From UBA7398 sp964632545 (GTDB taxonomy: Bacteria > Actinomycetota > Actinomycetes > Nanopelagicales > Nanopelagicaceae), in contig CAZWBQ010000015.1 in NCBI GenBank assembly GCA_964632545.1, positions 1 to 24,159 of the forward strand: 24,159 nucleotides of DNA, written 5' to 3'. The notes beneath the pieces were generated by a model, which was not told the DNA's origin, did no database searches, and saw nothing but the letters and a program-made list of their open reading frames with translations. This document shows, piece after piece, positions 1 through 7,217 of this stretch. Made by a program: the position numbers and the translations under genes. How positions within the stretch are numbered: position 1 is the stretch's first letter; every line of letters begins with the position of its first letter.

Positions 1-184
1 GTGGTTCAACTCTGAAAAGGGTTTTGGTTTCATCGCTGTTGATGGTGGCGGACAAGATGTATTCGTTCACTACTCTGCAATTCAAGGCAATGGCTACAAG
101 TCTCTTGAAGAGGGTCAGTCAGTAACTTTCGAAGTAGTCCAAGGTCCTAAGGGTCCTCAGGCTGACGCAGTTACAGCTAACTAA
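1..184 (+). CDS. csp: Cold-shock protein (CspA family), 5' end cut by the window
   Basis: The reading frame starting at base 2 gives 60 residues up to TAA at 182-184. It begins WFNSEKGFGFI, so about seven N-terminal residues are missing. Both RNA-binding motifs of the cold-shock OB fold are present: RNP1 (KGFGFI) and RNP2 (VFVHYSAI). The family binds single-stranded RNA and DNA in the cytoplasm and melts mRNA structure; many members are constitutive rather than cold-induced. The C-terminal part (EEGQSVTFEVVQGPKGPQA) matches the usual end of a protein of about 67 residues, so only the 5' end is lost. A strong terminator follows, so this is probably a highly expressed single-gene unit. Confidence 0.95.
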   Translation, partial: WFNSEKGFGFIAVDGGGQDVFVHYSAIQGNGYKSLEEGQSVTFEVVQGPKGPQADAVTAN

Positions 185-204
185 TTACACTAACTAGTTA
201 TATT

Positions 205-237
205 AAAGCCCCAGAGAAATCTGGGGCTTTTTTATTT
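205..237 (+). terminator. Rho-independent terminator of the cold-shock gene
   Basis: An 11-bp perfect stem (AAAGCCCCAGA at 205-215 with TCTGGGGCTTT at 220-230) is closed by a GAAA tetraloop (216-219) and followed by TTTATTT. It lies 20 bases after the csp stop. The stop codon of the leftward M23 gene (232-234) sits in the T-tract, so on the minus strand the same hairpin lies just after that gene. There the bases after the stem are AATATA, a poor U-tract, so leftward termination would be weaker. Confidence 0.93.
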
Positions 238-792
238 AACTTTCGCTTTAGCTTTTAATACTTCTGCAGCCGGTGATTTATCTTCACCAATTTTCCAAGA
301 ATCTAAATACTTCCATGGATAAACCACTCCCCGCCTAATTTTCCAGTCACCTGCTTTTGTTGGGTACGAAATACCAAAATGTAGATGTGGTGAAGTTCCT
401 TTTGCGCTACCAGTTGCACCGACTTCACCAAGTTTTTGCCCTGAAATAACCCGAAGCCCAGTCATTACTTCCGGAAGTATTTTTGATAGATGCGAGCCAT
501 AATATCGAACACCATCATCGCCAATAATTGATACCGAAAGCCCTCCGCGATCTTGCCCTAAATTAGTTTTACCACTCCATTTATCTATCCGAATTACATC
601 TTCAATTACGCCATTTATAGGAGAAACAAAAGCGCAACCTTTTTTTGCCAAAATATCGGTTGCCGGATAATCATGATGCGAATGGGCATATTTAACTGGG
701 CAATCTGCAACTGGAAATGTATAGATCGGTGTTGCTGAAGCAGAATTTGTAAAAAGAAAAAATAGCGCAATTAGCGCAGGGAAGCGTTTCAT
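232..792 (-). CDS. Secreted M23 (LytM-type) metallopeptidase
   Basis: A 186-residue protein with a signal peptide: basic start, hydrophobic stretch of about residues 5-16, likely cut after Ala-Ser-Ala at 20. The M23 zinc site looks intact: His40 and Asp46 (HDYPATD), then His136 and His138 in SPHLHFG. The segment SPINGVIEDV and the GQKLGEVGATG stretch are also typical of the fold. Family members are usually endopeptidases that cut peptide cross-links of peptidoglycan; the exact bond cannot be told from sequence. Complete ligands suggest an active enzyme rather than a degenerate LytM activator. The C-terminal tail (about 172-186) is Lys/Ala-rich. The gene starts 7 bases after the stop of the SDR gene and is probably co-transcribed with it. 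AGGA lies only two bases before the ATG, so initiation may depend on coupling. Confidence 0.88.
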   Translation of the reverse strand: MKRFPALIALFFLFTNSASATPIYTFPVADCPVKYAHSHHDYPATDILAKKGCAFVSPINGVIEDVIRIDKWSGKTNLGQDRGGLSVSIIGDDGVRYYGSHLSKILPEVMTGLRVISGQKLGEVGATGSAKGTSPHLHFGISYPTKAGDWKIRRGVVYPWKYLDSWKIGEDKSPAAEVLKAKAKVK

Positions 793-799
793 TTCCTAA

Positions 800-1606
800 T
801 TATTGCGCAGACCATCCGCCATCTATGGGAGATGCGGTTCCGGTAATGTTATGTGCCGCTTTATTGCATAACCAGAGCGCCAATTCACCAATATCTGATG
901 GCTTAGACATGCGCATGCTTGGTTGTTTCTCTCCAAGTATGTCGGCAACTCCAGCATCACGATCTCCGTTATGCAACGCGGCTCGCTCTTGAATTTGTGG
1001 CTCAATTAAAGAAGTTTCAACCCAACCAGGACAGATTGCGTTAATCGTTAAGCCACCATTTTCACGATTACCAATATTTGCATGTTCTAGCGCCGCAACC
1101 CGAGTTAATCCGACCACGCCATGTTTTGCTGCAACATAAGGCGCTTTATTAACTGAAGCAACGATTCCATGCACTGATGAAATATTAATTACTCGGCCAT
1201 TTCCACGAGCTGCCATCTGCGGCAGCAATAATCGCATCGTGTCAAAATATGAAGTTAAATTAATCGCGATAATGTCATCCCACTTATCACGCGGCATATC
1301 AACTGTTGGAGCCACATGTTGAATTCCTGCGTTATTTACTAAAATATCAATTTGGCCATTTTTTAATATCTCACTCACCATGTTTTCAGTAGCTGATACA
1401 TCTCGCAGATCAGAAACAAAAGATTCAACTTGAGGAGATCCAGCATTCTTTACTTGTGCGACCGCGTTATCAATTATCGATTGATTACCTAACCCATGTA
1501 GAACTAACGCAGCGCCTTCTCGTGCAAAAACAGTTGCTATACCTAATCCAACTCCTTGAAACGAACCAGTAATAAATGCACGTTTGCCTTGAAGTTGGCC
1601 AGCCAT
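800..1606 (-). CDS. bdhA: SDR family oxidoreductase, probable D-3-hydroxybutyrate dehydrogenase
   Basis: A 268-residue classical short-chain dehydrogenase. The Rossmann motif TGSFQGVG is at 13-20, NNAG at 91-94, and the catalytic set is Asn116, Ser144, Tyr157 and Lys161 (YVAAK). Stretches such as NISSVHGIVAS, YVAAKHGVVGLT, NAICPGWVETSLIE and LGEKQPSMRM match bacterial 3-hydroxybutyrate dehydrogenases closely, which points to NAD-dependent oxidation of (R)-3-hydroxybutyrate to acetoacetate in the cytosol. No CoA-transferase or thiolase partner is in the window, so the downstream route to acetyl-CoA is not shown. A GGGG-containing ribosome site (CTGGGGCGAAA) precedes the ATG. It is first in a leftward pair with the M23 peptidase, an unexpected functional pairing. 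Another SDR substrate cannot be excluded. Confidence 0.85.
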   Translation of the reverse strand: MAGQLQGKRAFITGSFQGVGLGIATVFAREGAALVLHGLGNQSIIDNAVAQVKNAGSPQVESFVSDLRDVSATENMVSEILKNGQIDILVNNAGIQHVAPTVDMPRDKWDDIIAINLTSYFDTMRLLLPQMAARGNGRVINISSVHGIVASVNKAPYVAAKHGVVGLTRVAALEHANIGNRENGGLTINAICPGWVETSLIEPQIQERAALHNGDRDAGVADILGEKQPSMRMSKPSDIGELALWLCNKAAHNITGTASPIDGGWSAQ

Positions 1607-1655
1607 ATTTTCGCCCCAGACTCGTCAATTTTGGAATGAGAACTAATGATAACTG

Positions 1656-1661
1656 TATAAT
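1656..1661 (+). promoter_or_regulatory. Consensus -10 box upstream of the homocysteine methyltransferase gene
   Basis: A perfect TATAAT lies 45 bases before the ATG at 1707. A TTGGAA at 1631-1636 is a loose -35 at a long spacing of 19. If used, the mRNA would have a 5' UTR of about 39 bases, unlike most promoters here. The surrounding 100-bp spacer (1607-1706) is the longest non-coding stretch in the window and must also hold the leftward SDR promoter. Confidence 0.55.
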
Positions 1662-1706
1662 TGGCTTTTAATTGAGATTTTTATATTTTCTATTGAAACG
1701 AGCAAA

Positions 1707-2567
1707 ATGAATAGGTCGCGCAAGTTAGATGGTGGCCTTTCCACAGCGCTTGAAGGTCTTGGGCTTAATTTAAATACCTCGCTATGGACTGGCGAATTAC
1801 TTAGATCTAATCCAAAAGCCATTGAGCGAGCTCACAGATCTTTTGTAGATGCTGGCGCTGAAATAATTATCACATCGGCTTATCAAATTTCATTTACTGG
1901 TTGTAAAGAACGTGGTTGGAACTCTTCTGATGTTACCTCGGCACTCACTTTATCTACTGAGCTAGCAAAATCTGCGGCAGATGGAAATGCAAAAGTTGCA
2001 GCAAGCGTCGGTCCTTATGGGGCCGCACTTGCAGATGGCTCGGAATATCGCGGTCGTTACGGAGTCTCTAATTCTAAATTGCGGGAATTTCACGAACGTA
2101 GATTAGAAATATTGATTTCGACAGAGCCAGATTATCTTGCGTTAGAAACTATGCCAGATATGCAAGAAGTAGAAGTGCTTCTGGAGTTAATTTCCGAGTT
2201 CAATTCGGGAATTCCTTTTTGGGTATCTTATTCTTGCAATTCGGAATTAAAAACTAATGCTGGTCAAGAATTTAGCGAAGCAACAGAGTTAGTGAATTCC
2301 CATAAAGATGCCTTTGCAGTTGGGATTAATTGCACCGCACCAAACTTAATTAATGATCTACTTAAGGCAGGTAATTCAAAGTTGCCTTACATCGTCTATC
2401 CAAATGCTGGCCGTGAATGGGATGCAAACCGCAAAGAATGGAGTGGTCCTACTAATGGCGCTTTCTCCCCGGATTTGATTGCGGAATGGAATGATTCAGG
2501 CGCACAAATTATTGGCGGCTGCTGTGGCGTTTCTCCAAAGGATATTGAATCGATTAATATCCCTTAA
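1707..2567 (+). CDS. mmuM: Homocysteine S-methyltransferase
   Basis: A 286-residue TIM-barrel protein of the zinc-dependent homocysteine methyltransferase family. The N-terminal LDGGLSTALE (7-16), ITSAYQ (55-60), GINCTAPN (206-213) with Cys209, and GGCCGVSP (270-277) with Cys272 and Cys273 are the family landmarks; the three cysteines bind the zinc that activates the homocysteine thiol. There is no cobalamin or folate domain, so the methyl donor is most likely S-methylmethionine (MmuM type), giving methionine in the cytosol. This could recycle methionine or use plankton-derived S-methylmethionine. No S-methylmethionine permease is adjacent. The ATG at 1707 is the first plausible start; only a weak purine-rich ribosome site (GAAACGAG) precedes it. 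The gene is followed 16 bases later by a tRNA gene. Confidence 0.9.
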   Translation: MNRSRKLDGGLSTALEGLGLNLNTSLWTGELLRSNPKAIERAHRSFVDAGAEIIITSAYQISFTGCKERGWNSSDVTSALTLSTELAKSAADGNAKVAASVGPYGAALADGSEYRGRYGVSNSKLREFHERRLEILISTEPDYLALETMPDMQEVEVLLELISEFNSGIPFWVSYSCNSELKTNAGQEFSEATELVNSHKDAFAVGINCTAPNLINDLLKAGNSKLPYIVYPNAGREWDANRKEWSGPTNGAFSPDLIAEWNDSGAQIIGGCCGVSPKDIESINIP

Positions 2568-2570
2568 ACT
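2565..2570 (+). promoter_or_regulatory. Possible -10 box of the CAT tRNA gene
   Basis: TAAACT overlaps the methyltransferase stop codon (TAA at 2565-2567) and ends 13 bases before the mature tRNA. The tRNA-Asn gene in this window has a TANNNT box at exactly the same 13-base distance, which supports the reading. No convincing -35 was seen. Confidence 0.45.
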
Positions 2571-2583
2571 TCAGTTCCTGCAA

Positions 2584-2660
2584 GGGGCGGTAGCTCAGTT
2601 GGTTAGAGCCCCGGACTCATAATCCGGTCGTCGTCGGTTCGAGCCCGACTCGCCCCACCA
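2584..2660 (+). tRNA. tRNA with anticodon CAT (elongator Met, or Ile2)
   Basis: A complete 77-base cloverleaf with encoded CCA. The acceptor stem GGGGCGG pairs with TCGCCCC (one G-U); the D stem is GCTC/GAGC, the anticodon stem CCGGA/TCCGG, and the T stem GTCGG/CCGAC with a TTCGAGC loop. The anticodon loop CTCATAA puts CAT at 2618-2620. A paired G1-C72 and the lack of three G-C pairs in the anticodon stem rule out initiator tRNA. The CTCATAA loop is shared by elongator tRNA-Met and by the tRNA-Ile2 whose C34 is made lysidine by TilS, so identity is open. Met is the default call. Confidence 0.9.
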
Positions 2661-2668
2661 AGCAAATA

Positions 2669-5257
2669 TTAAGAATGTAGAACTAAGGTAGAACTCGGTG
2701 GAATTGAGACCATATTTGTGCTCTTGAGAGTCCGCAAAGTGGATACTCCAGATTTAGCAGCATCTACCACCACGCTCCAATTAGTTTTCTTTGGCAACTT
2801 GATTTTCATAGCAACTAAGTTTGGATTATGAATAACCACAATACTTTTCCAAGTATCTTTAACTGCGCCACCGTTTATTGAATATGCAACTACATTATTT
2901 CCAATATCCAAAAACTTTAGATTACTTTTAACTTGAGCGGCTGTAGCCATTCGAAACGCAGGGTGAGCTTTACGAAGCGAAATCAATCCTTTGAAATAAT
3001 CCACCGTGGCTTTGTTGGTAGTACGCAGGTTCCACTTCAAGGAATTAATTTCATCGCTAGATTTATAGCTATTTGAATCACCATTTTTCGATCGTCGAAA
3101 TTCTTGTCCTGCTTGCATGAAGGGAATCCCCTGTGCCAAGAGAGCAATTGAGGTGGCAAATCGATGTATTTGAATTAACTGTGCCGGTTTTGCAGTAGGC
3201 ATAGTTGCAACTAATTTGTCTGCCAGCGTTAGGTTGTCATGTGCTTCAACGTAATTTACTGATTGTGCAGGATTCTTTGCTGTCCAGGCGTTTGTAAATT
3301 CTTTGGAGTAAAAAATGTTTCCAACTACGCCAGTTCTGATCGCAGTTTCTTTGCCGACCGAGCTTCCGTTTACATATCCGGGTTCTTCACCGTTAAATAC
3401 CGATCCTTTAATACCGTCACGTATTTGATCATTGAAGACTGCAACTCCATCTAATTTGGCAATGTTCTTCTGGTTAGATTTAACTGCATCTGGCAGAGTT
3501 CCCATATCCCAACCTTCACCAATGATTAGCGCAGTCGGATTGATTTTCTTTATTGCATCACGCGCCTGCGTCATGGTGGTTAAATCAATCAGACCCATCA
3601 AATCAAACCGAAAACCATCTATGTTGTATTCAGTTGCCCAATATTTAACGGAATCTATGATGAACTTACGTACCATCGGACGTTCAGATGCAACATCATT
3701 TCCGCAACCGCTTCCGTTTGTATATGAGCCATCCAAGTTAGTTCTAAAGAAGTAACCTGGCACTATTTTCTCTTGGCTAAAATTGCCAGCATCGTAGACA
3801 TGGTTGTAAACGGTATCCATCATTATCGATAGCCCATTGTCATGTAGCGCTTGAATCGCACTCTTTAATTCAGTTATCCGTTTTATTGGATTTGTTGGAT
3901 CACTCGAATAAGAACCTTCTGGAACATTGTAATTTTCTGGGTCATATCCCCAATTGAAAGTTGGATTTGCTTCATCGACTGACGCATAATCAAAGAAAGG
4001 TTGTAGTTGTACATGGGTAACACCTAAATCTTTGATTGCTGCCAAACCCGCTAGCCCGCCAGATGAAGAAGTTATGTTTTGATCAGTCAACGCTAGGTAT
4101 TTACCGCGATGTTCTGCCGGGAACTGACCAGAAATATCAGCCGATAAATCTCTAATATGTAGTTCGTAAATTATGGCATCAGATCCAACACCTGAGAACT
4201 TTGGTTTAGTAGTTTTCCAATTTGCGGGATTAGTTTTCGATAGGTCTACTACAACACCGCGGTCGCCATTAATTATTGTGGCGCGTACATATGGATCTAC
4301 CGCTTCATTGACGCCACCATTGACTGAGACGCGATAGTTGTAAATCAAGCCATTTTGATCGCCAGATAGCGAAGTGATCCAAGTTCCGTTCTCACTTGGT
4401 GACATTGCTTTCTCGACACCGGTGCTCTCTAGCGCGCTAGCGGATGCATAAGTAACTATTGAAACGGCTTTCGCAGTTGGCGCCCAAACCCTAAATTTAG
4501 TCTCTGATTTTGAATATGAGTTTCCAAGGTCGTTCCCTGTGTAAGTAAACTTTGCGTTGAAGTCAGCTGAGTTCATGATGTTTCCAGTCATCGCGCTGCC
4601 AGTCCCAAAAATTATGTGTGAAATTGCATAACTCGTACCAATCACCACATCCGCCGAAAGTGTTAATTCAATCTTTGTCGCACCTAGCGCATCGCCATCA
4701 ATTGCTTTTGCTGAAACTACGGTCGGGCCAGATGGTAAGGAAAATCCTTCATTACCTGAACCAGTTAATTTTAATTTCTTATTTAACTCAACCGTAATTT
4801 TTCGGAATCCATCTATGGTTGCTGAATTAATCTGAGGCACCACAACCGGAAGTGCGGTATAAACTTTCTTATCTCCTTGAACTAGCCAAACTTCAGCATT
4901 TCCAGAGCTATCAAAGTTGGTAATGTATCGATCATCATTTGTGTCTCGATTGGCCCATTCTTTATATCTAATAATAAATCCAAGATTTTCAAAGGCTGAC
5001 ATATCGGAAATTTGTATTTTTAGAACTTTTCCAAAATCATCCATGCTATTGAATTGAACTCCAGTTGGTGAAATTGATACATCTTTTTTGTTATCAGCTA
5101 CATTTTTCCAAAGCCACAAATTCCAACCATCATAATCTCCAGCAGGACGTTGATAGTGAAAAGTCAGTGAAACTGAATTCGGGGCAGCAACTGCTGTTAT
5201 TTCCTGGGATAGGAATAAGGAGAGCACCGCCAAAAATATCGCCGCAAACTTTCGCAT
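2669..5257 (-). CDS. pulA: Secreted type I pullulanase (GH13_14) with CBM41 and CBM48
   Basis: An 862-residue protein. A signal peptide covers about 1-25 (cut after Val-Ala-Ala). A CBM41 domain (residues about 27-135, with FHYQRPAGDYDGWNLWLW) binds alpha-glucan; a linker Ig-like domain spans about 140-240; a CBM48/E-set domain begins near 253 (TKFRVWAPTA); the GH13 barrel begins near 360. The pullulanase signature FNWGYDP is at 434-440. The conserved regions are DTVYNH (481-486), GFRFDLMG with nucleophile Asp552, GEGWD with acid/base Glu581, and EAHDN with Asp674. It hydrolyses alpha-1,6 branch links in pullulan, starch or glycogen fragments outside the cytoplasm. No cell-wall anchor is visible. 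The start is supported by GGAG five bases before the ATG. The stop lies 8 bases past the tRNA CCA on the opposite strand. Confidence 0.95.
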   Translation of the reverse strand: MRKFAAIFLAVLSLFLSQEITAVAAPNSVSLTFHYQRPAGDYDGWNLWLWKNVADNKKDVSISPTGVQFNSMDDFGKVLKIQISDMSAFENLGFIIRYKEWANRDTNDDRYITNFDSSGNAEVWLVQGDKKVYTALPVVVPQINSATIDGFRKITVELNKKLKLTGSGNEGFSLPSGPTVVSAKAIDGDALGATKIELTLSADVVIGTSYAISHIIFGTGSAMTGNIMNSADFNAKFTYTGNDLGNSYSKSETKFRVWAPTAKAVSIVTYASASALESTGVEKAMSPSENGTWITSLSGDQNGLIYNYRVSVNGGVNEAVDPYVRATIINGDRGVVVDLSKTNPANWKTTKPKFSGVGSDAIIYELHIRDLSADISGQFPAEHRGKYLALTDQNITSSSGGLAGLAAIKDLGVTHVQLQPFFDYASVDEANPTFNWGYDPENYNVPEGSYSSDPTNPIKRITELKSAIQALHDNGLSIMMDTVYNHVYDAGNFSQEKIVPGYFFRTNLDGSYTNGSGCGNDVASERPMVRKFIIDSVKYWATEYNIDGFRFDLMGLIDLTTMTQARDAIKKINPTALIIGEGWDMGTLPDAVKSNQKNIAKLDGVAVFNDQIRDGIKGSVFNGEEPGYVNGSSVGKETAIRTGVVGNIFYSKEFTNAWTAKNPAQSVNYVEAHDNLTLADKLVATMPTAKPAQLIQIHRFATSIALLAQGIPFMQAGQEFRRSKNGDSNSYKSSDEINSLKWNLRTTNKATVDYFKGLISLRKAHPAFRMATAAQVKSNLKFLDIGNNVVAYSINGGAVKDTWKSIVVIHNPNLVAMKIKLPKKTNWSVVVDAAKSGVSTLRTLKSTNMVSIPPSSTLVLHS

Positions 5258-5307
5258 TTTTACTCCAACTAATCGCCGATAGATAAGCGATATTAACCTT
5301 TCATGGG

Positions 5308-5313
5308 TAAAAT
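5308..5313 (+). promoter_or_regulatory. -10 box for a leaderless GTG start (DnaX-tail-like gene)
   Basis: TAAAAT is followed by six bases (TTCGCC) and then the GTG at 5320, the spacing expected if transcription begins at the start codon. No Shine-Dalgarno sequence lies between. The -35 region is not recognisable. The divergent pullulanase has its own promoter region and a normal ribosome site in the same 62-bp spacer. Confidence 0.55.
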
Positions 5314-5319
5314 TTCGCC

Positions 5320-5592
5320 GTGCCTGACGCGATATCTATAACAGAGATTAAGGCCGCATGGAATCAGATTCTGGATAGAGTTGAATCCAGTAACCGAATT
5401 GCTTGGTTGGCTTATTTTGATGCCCGTTTGGTCTCATTAGATGGTTCGGTACTTACTTTAGATTTCTCAGATCCCGCAAAATTGGCTGGTTCGCACGATT
5501 TTGTAAAGAGCAGAAACCCAGCACACCGAATTGAGTTAGAGCAGGCGATTTTAGCTGTTACCGGAAGCTCGATAATGGTGAAGGAAAAATGA
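5320..5592 (+). CDS. Small protein resembling the C-terminal domain of DNA polymerase III gamma/tau (DnaX)
   Basis: A 90-residue protein with no signal peptide or membrane segment. It has the spacing of the last domain of actinobacterial DnaX as I recall it: an Ile/Val helix with Trp (IKAAWNQILDRVES), an Arg-aromatic strand (RIAWLAYFDARLVSLDG), a Leu-rich strand (SVLTLDFSDPAK), an Asn-containing helix (SRNPAHRIELEQAI) and the end AVTGSSIMVKEK. No ATPase domain is present, so it would be a free-standing tail domain; that domain in tau contacts the polymerase. This is remote similarity judged by eye, and the function is unproven. The start is GTG, probably leaderless. Its TGA overlaps the next ATG as ATGA, so it is co-translated with a secreted muramidase, an odd partner. 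It could instead be a regulator or chaperone of that enzyme. Confidence 0.7.
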   Translation: MPDAISITEIKAAWNQILDRVESSNRIAWLAYFDARLVSLDGSVLTLDFSDPAKLAGSHDFVKSRNPAHRIELEQAILAVTGSSIMVKEK

Positions 5593-7217
5593 GATTCTTT
5601 CGTAACCAAATTCTAATTGCGATAGCTATAACTATGGCTACCGCTATGTTAACTACCCAAATCATTCCAGTTGCTGCAGCAAATTTCACTTCTACTTTCA
5701 GTGTTTCGCAAACGCCTAGCGCTTCTGATCCGCTAATTACCTTTCATGGCGTAATCAAACCGGCGCTAAAGAATGCCTCAGTAAAAATTTTTGTAAAACT
5801 AAACGATGAGTGGGTAGATACCAGACTTCATGCCAATTCAACTTCGAGCGGCGCATGGAAAATTGAAGCTAACGCAACTGCTCAAAACGCAAAGGTTTCC
5901 TATCGCGCAAAGATATTGGTAGGAAAAACCACAACTAACACCGTAATTAAATCATTAACGATTAAACCGTTACCTGCCATTAGCGAAGCTAACCCGAGTT
6001 CTTTGCTAGCGCTTGCTGGACCTGGTGGCCGAATTCATGGGGCTGATATCAGCAGATGGCAACATCCAAACGATGAACCAATTGATTTCGCGAAAATGTA
6101 CCAAGCTGGGATTAGATTTGTGATGATAAAAGCTTCTGATGCTAGGGATGATGCGGATATTCCTTCATTAAAATATTTACTTACAGATCGAAATGCGGCA
6201 CAAGCGGCTGGTATTTATACTGGCTTTTATCATTATGCATACCTGCCAAATACGACAGATCCCGAGCTAGTTATTAGAGATGCGAAAGCCCAAGCTCAAA
6301 AAGCAATCTGGCGATTAACAAGTATTGGCGGATATAACGCTCGAGATTTAACATACGCACTTGATTTAGAAAATAACTGTGTTCAGATGAGTAAAACAAA
6401 AGTTTGTACTAAATATGCGACTAGATCAAATATAACGCTTTGGGCTGAAACTTGGATGGCCATGGTCGCTGAAAAAACCGGTCGTAAGCCCTTTCTATAT
6501 TCTTATTCAGGCTTCTTAGAAACTGCCATGAATCGAAGCGCATTACTTAGAAACTATCCATTATGGATGGCGCAATATGCAATAAATCCCGCTGATCCAA
6601 TCGCAGAACCTGGACGTAAGTTATCTGGTTGTTATGTAAATTCTTGGAGCACGGCAAATTGCTCTTCTCTTTGGCAAATTTGGCAATACACCTCCTGCGG
6701 AATTGCAAGTAAATATGGAGTACCGAGTGCGCGCTTGGATTTAAATGTATTTCGTGGTGATGCCAATTCATTTCTAAAATTAGTGCAAGGAAATTGGATT
6801 CCGCAAGTCGGTGACCTACTTCCGATAAATGAATCATCTACCATGACAATTTCTGCAATTAAATCTACAACAACAAATAAATCAGTTGAAATTACAATTG
6901 AAGTAATGCGCACAACTGGTACACCAGTTGTGACTGGCACTGTGGTTTTCCGTTCGGATATAGATCTTGCAAAAAAACCAGTACAAACTGTTGTCAGAGA
7001 TGCCGCCGGTGTCTGGGTGCTTTCAATCGATGGACTCGATGCTGGGATTTATTCAGGGAATATTGTCTTTGTCGATCAAACTGGAACTCACGCGCAATCT
7101 ATGCAACCAATTCAATTTATATTGGAGCAAGGACCAATACCTTCTCCTAAACCATCACCATCTATCAAGCCAACGCCAAAACCAGTTGATACTTGTAAAA
7201 ATCAGATTAAGAATTAA
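5589..7217 (+). CDS. Secreted GH25 muramidase (lysozyme) with flanking Ig-like regions
   Basis: A 542-residue protein. A signal peptide covers about 1-30 (cut after Val-Ala-Ala). Residues about 35-128 look like an all-beta Ig-type domain; the GH25 barrel spans about 148-395; a second beta-rich domain covers about 412-512; the end is a Pro/Ser/Lys-rich tail (516-533) with a terminal Cys536. GH25 landmarks are GADISRWQ with Asp153, the catalytic ALDLEN with Asp259 and Glu261, PLWMAQY, and LWQIWQYTS. The family cuts the beta-1,4 bond between N-acetylmuramic acid and N-acetylglucosamine in peptidoglycan. It could remodel the cell's own wall or attack that of others. The ATG overlaps the upstream stop (ATGA), with AAGGA as ribosome site. 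The stop overlaps the glpD stop on the other strand by 4 bases. Confidence 0.92.
   Translation: MRFFRNQILIAIAITMATAMLTTQIIPVAAANFTSTFSVSQTPSASDPLITFHGVIKPALKNASVKIFVKLNDEWVDTRLHANSTSSGAWKIEANATAQNAKVSYRAKILVGKTTTNTVIKSLTIKPLPAISEANPSSLLALAGPGGRIHGADISRWQHPNDEPIDFAKMYQAGIRFVMIKASDARDDADIPSLKYLLTDRNAAQAAGIYTGFYHYAYLPNTTDPELVIRDAKAQAQKAIWRLTSIGGYNARDLTYALDLENNCVQMSKTKVCTKYATRSNITLWAETWMAMVAEKTGRKPFLYSYSGFLETAMNRSALLRNYPLWMAQYAINPADPIAEPGRKLSGCYVNSWSTANCSSLWQIWQYTSCGIASKYGVPSARLDLNVFRGDANSFLKLVQGNWIPQVGDLLPINESSTMTISAIKSTTTNKSVEITIEVMRTTGTPVVTGTVVFRSDIDLAKKPVQTVVRDAAGVWVLSIDGLDAGIYSGNIVFVDQTGTHAQSMQPIQFILEQGPIPSPKPSPSIKPTPKPVDTCKNQIKN

Noticed and set aside
3263..3755. Two plus-strand ORFs (3263-3454 and 3432-3755) opposite the pullulanase gene
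   Set aside because: They lie wholly inside a well-supported coding gene on the other strand, have no family features and are explained by codon shadow.
5303..5341. Short ORF of 12 codons (ATG at 5303) upstream of and overlapping the DnaX-tail-like gene, considered as a leader peptide
   Set aside because: It has no ribosome site or stem-loop structure, and the proposed leaderless start at 5320 would leave it untranscribed.
5412..5609. 65-residue minus-strand ORF opposite the DnaX-tail-like gene
   Set aside because: It crosses the ATGA junction of two coupled genes, has no ribosome site and no recognisable motif; the plus-strand frame has a promoter and a domain-like pattern.
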